Positions 37,789 through 42,907 of a stretch of 42,907 bases of DNA are shown here, one piece after another. Made by a program: the position numbers and the translations under genes. How positions within the stretch are numbered: position 1 is the stretch's first letter; each line of letters begins with the position of its first letter. Below the pieces are notes generated by a model. The model did no database searches. It saw only the letters and a list, made by a program, of their open reading frames with translations, and was not told the DNA's origin. This DNA comes from Candidatus Omnitrophota bacterium (lineage in GTDB: Bacteria > Omnitrophota > Gorgyraeia > Duberdicusellales > Duberdicusellaceae), in contig JAGGSQ010000059.1 of the NCBI GenBank assembly GCA_021159015.1, positions 1 to 42,907 of the forward strand, given 5' to 3'.

Positions 37789-39536
37789 CTTACATACAAA
37801 GGCCTTTCTTTATACCGGGCATGAAGCAAAGATATGCTTTTATTACTCAATGGTTTCCCGAGAAAATCCGTGTAAAGTTTCTTAACAAATACATTATGAT
37901 GGGAAAAACGCGTTTGCGCCTGGCGGTCGTCTTCATACAAGCCTTCCATACGTTTCCGTCTTAATGCATCAGTGGCTCCATAAGGCTGCCCACCTCCGCC
38001 TACACACCCACCCCGGCAGGCCATTACTTCTATAAAATGATACAATGGCACATTTTCTCCCTGCTTGTGTTCTCTCAACCTGTTAAGAAGATTCTCCACA
38101 TTGCCTAGACCGTGTGCTACTGCCACCTTAACTTCTCTGCCCTTAATCGTAACACAGGCGCTTTTGATTCCTTCTAAACCTCTCACTTCATTAAGTTCAA
38201 CCTCAGGCATATCCCTGCCTTCAATAAGAAAATACGCTGTGCGCAACGCCGCCTCCATAACTCCGCCGCTAGCTCCAAAGATTACTCCTGCCCCGGAATA
38301 CTCTCCTAAAATATTATCTGCTTCTTCTTCGGGAAGATTAAGAAAATCAACCCCCGCCTGTTTAATCATTCTGATTAATTCTCTGGTAGTGAGCACTGCG
38401 TCTATATCCTGATAGCCGGAAGCAAACATTTCGTCGCTTCTGGTTATCTCATACTTCTTAGAAGTACAGGGCATAATAGAAACCATAAATATTTTCTGGG
38501 GTGCTATATTGTATTTCTGCGCATAGTATGTTTTTGCTAAGACCCCCAGTATTTCGTGAGGAGACTTGCAGGAAGAAAAGTGCCCAATCATATCCGGCCG
38601 GAATTTCTCCATATAATCAACCCAGGAAGGGCAGCAAGTAGTAATTAAAGGCAAAGGCCCTTTATTATGCATAAAACGCTCTACAAATTCCGCAGCTTCC
38701 TCCATCACTGTAACATCCGCCCCAAAATTAGTGTCAAATACTGCCTTAAATCCCAGGCGGCGCAGGAGAGCATAAAGCTTCCTGGTAAGATTAGTCCCGG
38801 CCTCAAGCCCAAATCCCTCTCCCACGGCCACTCTTACAGCCGGAGCAATCTGTACTACACAATACTTGTCCTCATCCCGAAGAGCCTCCCATATACGAGC
38901 AACCTCGTCTTTCTCAAGAATCGCTCCCGTAGGGCAGTATCCTGCACATTGGCCGCACTTAACACAAGGAGATTCTGATAATTTTATATCTCCTGCCGGG
39001 GCAAAACGGGTATTAAAGCCACGCCCCAGAAAAGAAAGAGCCCAAACGCCCTGAACCTCCTGGCACACCTCCAGACAGCGCCCGCATTTTATACATTTAG
39101 CCGGATCAAGAACAATAGAACAGGTAGAATTGTCCTGTGGCAGGTCTAGAATATATTTGTCAAAAGTTTCTTCTCTAATACCAAAATCGGACACCAGCGT
39201 CTGCAGTTCGCAGTTATTATTACGGCCGCACTTGAGGCAATCGTTAGGATGGGCTGAAAGAATAAGTTCTAAAACCGTACGCCTCACGCTGACAATATCA
39301 GAATCGTGAGTAATAATCTTCATACCCTCTTCCACCGGCATACAGCAGGATCGGACCATTTTTCCTGAAGGAAGCAGTTTAACTATGCACAAGCCGCAAG
39401 CAGCCGAAGGAGGCAAATCAGGATGTTTGCATAAAGTAGGAATATTAATATGTGCCATTTTCGCCGCTTCCAGTATACTTATACCTTGAGGGACAAAAAT
39501 ATCGCTGGAATTAATAGTGATTTTTACCTTATTCAT
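37785..39536 (-). CDS. hydA: [FeFe] hydrogenase catalytic subunit HydA
   Basis: HydA reduces protons or oxidises hydrogen at the H-cluster. The 583 residues carry an N-terminal plant-type [2Fe-2S] domain (1-80: CKHPDLPPSAACGLCIV), a His/Cys [4Fe-4S] motif (HPNDCLKCGRNNNC), two ferredoxin clusters (CIKCGRCLEVC, CVKCGQCAGYCP) and the H-cluster domain: L1 TTCCPSWVDY, L2 MPCTSKKYE, L3 MACRGGCVGGGGQP. The proton-relay cysteine of L1 is present. The order hydC-hydB-hydA matches trimeric NAD(H)- and ferredoxin-linked hydrogenases, but a C-terminal [2Fe-2S] domain found in the Thermotoga enzyme is absent. The start lies 2 bases after hydB. Confidence 0.97.
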   Translation of the reverse strand: MNKVKITINSSDIFVPQGISILEAAKMAHINIPTLCKHPDLPPSAACGLCIVKLLPSGKMVRSCCMPVEEGMKIITHDSDIVSVRRTVLELILSAHPNDCLKCGRNNNCELQTLVSDFGIREETFDKYILDLPQDNSTCSIVLDPAKCIKCGRCLEVCQEVQGVWALSFLGRGFNTRFAPAGDIKLSESPCVKCGQCAGYCPTGAILEKDEVARIWEALRDEDKYCVVQIAPAVRVAVGEGFGLEAGTNLTRKLYALLRRLGFKAVFDTNFGADVTVMEEAAEFVERFMHNKGPLPLITTCCPSWVDYMEKFRPDMIGHFSSCKSPHEILGVLAKTYYAQKYNIAPQKIFMVSIMPCTSKKYEITRSDEMFASGYQDIDAVLTTRELIRMIKQAGVDFLNLPEEEADNILGEYSGAGVIFGASGGVMEAALRTAYFLIEGRDMPEVELNEVRGLEGIKSACVTIKGREVKVAVAHGLGNVENLLNRLREHKQGENVPLYHFIEVMACRGGCVGGGGQPYGATDALRRKRMEGLYEDDRQAQTRFSHHNVFVKKLYTDFLGKPLSNKSISLLHARYKERPLYVR

Positions 39537-39538
39537 AG

Positions 39539-41572
39539 TTACCGCCTCTCTATTGCTTTAAATTTGCATACTTCTATACACCTACCGCACTTTACACATT
39601 TATCCGCTTCAATATAAAAGCCTCTTTCCTTATCTCCGGCAATTGCCTCAGCGGGGCAGGTTTTCTGACACACGCCGCAGCGGCGGCATTTTTCTTCCTT
39701 AATAACATAAGTAACCAGATCATTACAGCGCAAAGAAGGACACCTCTTGTTTAAGATATGCTCCTGATATTCCTCACGGAAGTATTTAAGCGTAGATATA
39801 ACCGGATTAGGCGCTGTCTGTCCTAGCCCGCACAAAGAAGCTTTCTGCATTGCATAAGCAATACGAATCATCTTATCTATGTCTTCTTCTCGGCCCCGGC
39901 CCTGAGTTATCTTTTCTAAAATGTGATACAGCTGCCACCCCCCAATACGGCAAGGCGCACATTTTCCGCAGCTCTCGTCTATACAAAACCCCAGGTAAAA
40001 TTTAGCTATGTCAACCATACAATCATCCTCGTCCATAACAATCATACCGCCGGATCCGATTATGGAACCGAAATCCTTCAGAGACTGATAATCAACTTTT
40101 ATCTTCAATTTTTCTGCCGGAATCACCCCTCCCGAAGGGCCACCCGTCTGCACAGCTTTAACCCTGCGGCCAGACAACGTTCCCCCGCCGATATCAAAAA
40201 TAATCTCCTCCAAACTTATGCCCATTTCTACTTCAATCAAGCCGGAATTTCTCACTTTGCCGGTTAAAGCAAAAACCTTGGTTCCTCTGGAATCAGAAGT
40301 GCCAAAAGAAGCAAACCACCTCCCTCCTCTATCAATAATTGCCGCAACATTAGCTAAAGTTTCTACATTATTAATTACGGTAGGCTTCCCCCACAAACCT
40401 TTAATCGAAGGATAAGGAGGACGCGGACGAGGCAAACCTCTGCCTCCCTCTAAAGAAGCGATTAAGGCAGTTTCTTCCCCGCACACAAAAGCCCCCGCCC
40501 CCAGGCGCACCTCTATGTCAAAAGAGAAACCCGACCCTCTTATATTCTTTCCCAAATAGCCACAGCGATAAGCTTCTTCTATGGCTTTTCTCACCCGCTC
40601 AATAGCCAAAGGGTATTCTGCCCTTATATAAAAAAACCCTTTGTCCGCCCCTACTGCCAGACCGGCCACCAGCATACCTTCAATAACACTATGCGGATCT
40701 CCTTCTAAAATACTTCTGTCCATATAGGCTCCCGGATCCCCCTCGTCGGCATTACAAACAATATAACGCTGGTTTGCTTCTGTCTGAGAAGCAATCTCCC
40801 ATTTCCTGGCGGTAATAAACCCTCCGCCCCCTCTGCCCCTCAATCCAGCCTCAGCCAGCTCTTTAATAATATCTTCCCTATTCATGGATAAAGCTTTTTC
40901 TAATGCTTTATAACCGCCGGCATTCAGATAATCATCTATCGACTCAGGGTTAATCACGCCACAGTGGCGCAGGACAATTCTTTTCTGGTGCGGAGAAAAA
41001 ACAGGAAACCTCCTTTCTGGCGACGGAGAAACGAGCAAAGAGGGAATTTCTTCTAAATCGTTATCGTCCAGACAAACATAGACAATATCTTTTTGAGGGA
41101 TATCTACTACAATCCCTTTATCATATATGCCCATATCAGCCGGCTCTATCACCTGCCAATCGTCATAACCAGACTCTTTTAGAATTCCCGCCAGCTTTTC
41201 CTTTGCTTTGATTGACCCGCTGGTATCCTTAACAAAAATCACCTTATCCAGCCATACTTCGTCGTTATGAAAAAGGTTATCAAAACGCAGGCGGTACAAA
41301 AGCCTTTCTACAATCTCTCCTTTCAGAAGATGCCGCCCCACTATTTCTTCTACATCTTGCGGCATTACTTTTCCGTAAAAAACAGGTCCCAGACCTTTTC
41401 CTTTAACCTCTATCAGCGGCTCGGCATAGCAGAATCCCAGACAGCCGGTTTTTTTAAGCTCCACCTTCAGAGAATAACGCCGCAGCATATCCTCCCAGCA
41501 CGCATATACTTTATCGGCCCCGGCAGCAATGCCGCAACTGGAAAGACTAACTTTTACATAGTCAATATTCAT
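39539..41572 (-). CDS. hydB: Hydrogenase subunit HydB (NuoF-like flavoprotein with ferredoxin tail)
   Basis: This subunit carries FMN and the NAD(H) site and is the probable bifurcation site in trimeric hydrogenases. The 677 residues comprise a thioredoxin-like [2Fe-2S] domain (1-110, with GCLGFCYAEPLIEV), the NuoF core with NAD/FMN glycine-rich RGRGGGGFITARKWE, CNADEGDPGAYMDRS and GAGAFVCGEETALI, the N3-type [4Fe-4S] motif ESCGKCAPCRIGG, and two C-terminal ferredoxin clusters (CRRCGVCQKTCP, CVKCGRCIEVC). The length and order match HydB of electron-bifurcating enzymes. It shares an ATGA junction with hydC. Bifurcation versus simple NADH linkage cannot be proven from sequence. Confidence 0.96.
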   Translation of the reverse strand: MNIDYVKVSLSSCGIAAGADKVYACWEDMLRRYSLKVELKKTGCLGFCYAEPLIEVKGKGLGPVFYGKVMPQDVEEIVGRHLLKGEIVERLLYRLRFDNLFHNDEVWLDKVIFVKDTSGSIKAKEKLAGILKESGYDDWQVIEPADMGIYDKGIVVDIPQKDIVYVCLDDNDLEEIPSLLVSPSPERRFPVFSPHQKRIVLRHCGVINPESIDDYLNAGGYKALEKALSMNREDIIKELAEAGLRGRGGGGFITARKWEIASQTEANQRYIVCNADEGDPGAYMDRSILEGDPHSVIEGMLVAGLAVGADKGFFYIRAEYPLAIERVRKAIEEAYRCGYLGKNIRGSGFSFDIEVRLGAGAFVCGEETALIASLEGGRGLPRPRPPYPSIKGLWGKPTVINNVETLANVAAIIDRGGRWFASFGTSDSRGTKVFALTGKVRNSGLIEVEMGISLEEIIFDIGGGTLSGRRVKAVQTGGPSGGVIPAEKLKIKVDYQSLKDFGSIIGSGGMIVMDEDDCMVDIAKFYLGFCIDESCGKCAPCRIGGWQLYHILEKITQGRGREEDIDKMIRIAYAMQKASLCGLGQTAPNPVISTLKYFREEYQEHILNKRCPSLRCNDLVTYVIKEEKCRRCGVCQKTCPAEAIAGDKERGFYIEADKCVKCGRCIEVCKFKAIERR

Positions 41573-42036
41573 CGTTTCCTCCTGTATTCTGCAATAATAT
41601 CCCTAATGTTTTTAACATCTACCCGCGAGAATATTCTGCCGTTAATATCAACAACCGGCGCCAGACCACAGCAACCCAGACACCTTACGGTGCGTAACAT
41701 AAACAGACCGTCTGGCGTAGGCGCACCTTCTTCTACGCCCAGAATCTTTTTTATCTCCCCGGCTACCCTGCATGCTCCCTTTAAATAGCATGCCGTGCCT
41801 TTGCATACTGAGATTACGTATTTAGCAGGAGGAGAAAGCTTAAAATAATGATAAAATGTCACCACTTCGTATATTTTTGCCAGGGGTATGCGGGTAATCC
41901 GAGCTACTTCCAGGGCTGCTTTTCTTTCTATATATCCAAATTCTTCCTGCAAATCGTGCAAGATCATAATAAGGCTTCCCCGCTTATTCTGCCAGCGGCT
42001 GGCAATCTCTTGAATTTTATCAGTATACTCATTCAT
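41569..42036 (-). CDS. hydC: Hydrogenase subunit HydC (NuoE-like thioredoxin-fold [2Fe-2S] protein)
   Basis: HydC is the small electron-transfer subunit that completes the HydABC complex. The 155-residue protein has helical N-terminal LIMILHDLQEEFGYIERKAALEVA and the four-cysteine [2Fe-2S] ligands in SVCKGTACYLKGA and VRCLGCCGLAPVV, as in NuoE. A strong AGGAGG lies 4 bases before the ATG. It is the first gene after the Rex operator, so transcription of hydC-hydB-hydA-aspA-hydF-hydG-hydE probably starts here. Confidence 0.96.
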   Translation of the reverse strand: MNEYTDKIQEIASRWQNKRGSLIMILHDLQEEFGYIERKAALEVARITRIPLAKIYEVVTFYHYFKLSPPAKYVISVCKGTACYLKGACRVAGEIKKILGVEEGAPTPDGLFMLRTVRCLGCCGLAPVVDINGRIFSRVDVKNIRDIIAEYRRKR

Positions 42037-42059
42037 ACTACCTCCTCAGCTACCTGTAT

Positions 42060-42077
42060 ATGTGAAATATATCACAA
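42060..42077. promoter_or_regulatory. Rex operator in front of hydC
   Basis: ATGTGAAATATATCACAA contains perfect TGTGA/TCACA arms around AATATA and matches the Rex consensus TTGTGAAN4TTCACAA at most positions. It lies 24 bases upstream of the hydC start and about 16 bases beyond the rex stop. Rex bound here would block the hydrogenase operon until NADH rises. The site is probably at or overlapping the promoter; no clear -35/-10 pair was found near it. Confidence 0.85.
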
Positions 42078-42092
42078 TATTAAATAAAAAAT

Positions 42093-42746
42093 TTAATGCC
42101 GGCGGTTAAGAAAGTAAACCAGAGTCTGCAATTCACACGCCATATCGACATTGGCAATATAAATGCCTTCCGCCGGCAATTTAATACTTACAGGGGCAAA
42201 ATTCAAGATAGATTTAATACCTGCTCCCACCATTCTCTCCGCTATGCTTTGGGCAAATTGAGGCGGCACGCAAATCATGCCTATTTCAATCCCACCCTTC
42301 TTAATAACCGCTGGCATCTCTTCCAGCGATTTAACCTCTACGCCCGAAATGGCCTTCCCGATTTTCTTGCGGTCGTTGTCAAAAGCCGCAGTTATTCTTA
42401 GCTTAAACTGAGGGAAGCCGGAAAAACCCAGAAGTGCACTACCCAAACGCCCCACTCCCACTAGAGCTATATCCCACCAGCGGTAAATACCCAGGATTTT
42501 CTCCAGTTCCCTAATCAAGAAACTCACTTCGTACCCCACTCCTCTTTTGCCAAATTCGCCGAAATAAGAGAGGTCTTTCCTGAATTGGGCCGAAGATATA
42601 TCCAGCATCTTTGTTATTTCATCGGAAGAAATTACCTCTACCTCCTGCTCCTGAAGATTCTTCAGGTCTCTTAAGTAAAGGCTTAGCCTTTTTATGACTT
42701 CCGGGGAGAAACATTTTTTCTTGGAACAAACTTTCTCTTTCTGCAT
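42093..42746 (-). CDS. rex: Redox-sensing transcriptional repressor Rex
   Basis: Rex binds DNA when NADH is low and releases it when NADH/NAD+ is high. The protein has an N-terminal winged helix (about residues 10-75: VIKRLSLYLRDLKNL, SSDEITKMLDISSAQFRKDLSYFGEFGKRGVGY in part) and a Rossmann domain with GVGRLGSALLGFSGF. The 217-residue form from ATG 42746 matches the usual length. The track uses GTG 42776, which overlaps a Rex-like operator and lacks a ribosome-binding site, so I prefer the shorter form. It stands just upstream of its likely target, the hydrogenase operon, in the same direction. Confidence 0.95.
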   Translation of the reverse strand: MQKEKVCSKKKCFSPEVIKRLSLYLRDLKNLQEQEVEVISSDEITKMLDISSAQFRKDLSYFGEFGKRGVGYEVSFLIRELEKILGIYRWWDIALVGVGRLGSALLGFSGFPQFKLRITAAFDNDRKKIGKAISGVEVKSLEEMPAVIKKGGIEIGMICVPPQFAQSIAERMVGAGIKSILNFAPVSIKLPAEGIYIANVDMACELQTLVYFLNRRH

Positions 42747-42760
42747 ACCGCTTTGTTTAA

Positions 42761-42778
42761 TTGTTACATTATTCACAA
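42761..42778. promoter_or_regulatory. Degenerate Rex-like site at the rex leader
   Basis: On the minus strand TTGTGAATAATGTAACAA has a perfect left half-site and five of seven bases of the right half. It lies 15 bases before the preferred rex ATG and downstream of the candidate promoter, a suitable place for autoregulation. Confidence 0.5.
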
Positions 42779-42784
42779 TCTATT

Positions 42785-42815
42785 ATTATTTTCCCACATT
42801 CTGTAGATTTGTCAA
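42785..42815 (-). promoter_or_regulatory. Candidate sigma70 promoter for rex
   Basis: A perfect TTGACA (42810-42815) is followed at 19 bases by AATAAT, or at 17 bases by AAAATA. The -10 part is weak, but the AT-rich context and position upstream of rex support a promoter. Confidence 0.45.
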
Positions 42816-42896
42816 GAAATATTTTAAGGACTTTCCCGAATTATGTGCAAATAATATTTATAAAGAAAGCTCTTTGAAAATATAAAATAGTCTCTG

Positions 42897-42907
42897 TAAA
42901 AGGAGGC
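42897..42907 (+). promoter_or_regulatory. Possible plus-strand ribosome-binding site at the window edge
   Basis: The window ends in AAAAGGAGGC, a strong Shine-Dalgarno match on the plus strand. A divergently transcribed gene could begin just outside. The minus-strand reading shows nothing. Confidence 0.3.

Overview
The window is a dense bacterial stretch in which essentially every recognisable gene lies on the minus strand and reads right to left, with many 1 to 30 base overlaps (ATGA, GTGA, TAATG, TGATG junctions). CMP-KDO synthesis, a heptose kinase, several heptosyltransferase-like enzymes and Lpt export parts point to a Gram-negative, LPS-bearing cell. A trimeric [FeFe] hydrogenase with its maturases and a membrane pyrophosphatase point to anaerobic, fermentative or hydrogen-linked energy metabolism. 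The gene mix resembles uncultivated anaerobic lineages such as Omnitrophota, but that placement is an impression and was not tested.

Right end (about 42.9 to 32.4 kb): redox regulator rex, then hydC-hydB-hydA (NADH/ferredoxin-linked, probably electron-bifurcating hydrogenase), an aspartase gene whose first ~50 codons are broken by two frameshifts, hydF, hydG, hydE and a small cysteine-rich protein. A near-consensus Rex operator sits between rex and hydC, and a degenerate one at the rex start. HydG has an altered auxiliary-cluster cysteine motif.

Middle right (32.2 to 24.4 kb): after a sigma70-like promoter comes a cell-surface glycan block: a fused GT4-GT9 glycosyltransferase, another GT4, a polysaccharide deacetylase, a secreted DsbA-like protein and three GT9 heptosyltransferase-like proteins. 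Middle (24.4 to 17.2 kb): heptose-7-phosphate kinase, kdsB, pyrG, kdsA, kdsD, kdsC, an LptC-LptA composite and lptB, i.e. KDO synthesis, CTP supply and LPS export in one run.

Middle left (17.2 to 8.7 kb): a trigger factor lacking the PPIase domain, clpP (no clpX follows), a class V aminotransferase, serA, a second secreted thioredoxin-fold protein, purA and a K+-dependent-type membrane pyrophosphatase. Left (8.6 to 0.9 kb): a dispersed riboflavin operon (ribBA, ribH, nusB, PHP phosphoesterase, ribD, nitroreductase, mazG, a spore-photoproduct-lyase-like radical SAM protein, a lipoprotein, ribE) ending in tRNA-Pro(CGG).

The last ~850 bases on the left are AT-rich and differ from the rest: a perfect 9-bp hairpin and what looks like a decayed gene for a small membrane-anchored protein. 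Bases 1-205 hold nothing I can support. Bases 32167-32454 hold a promoter and a hairpin but no convincing gene. No CRISPR array, insertion sequence or rRNA was seen.
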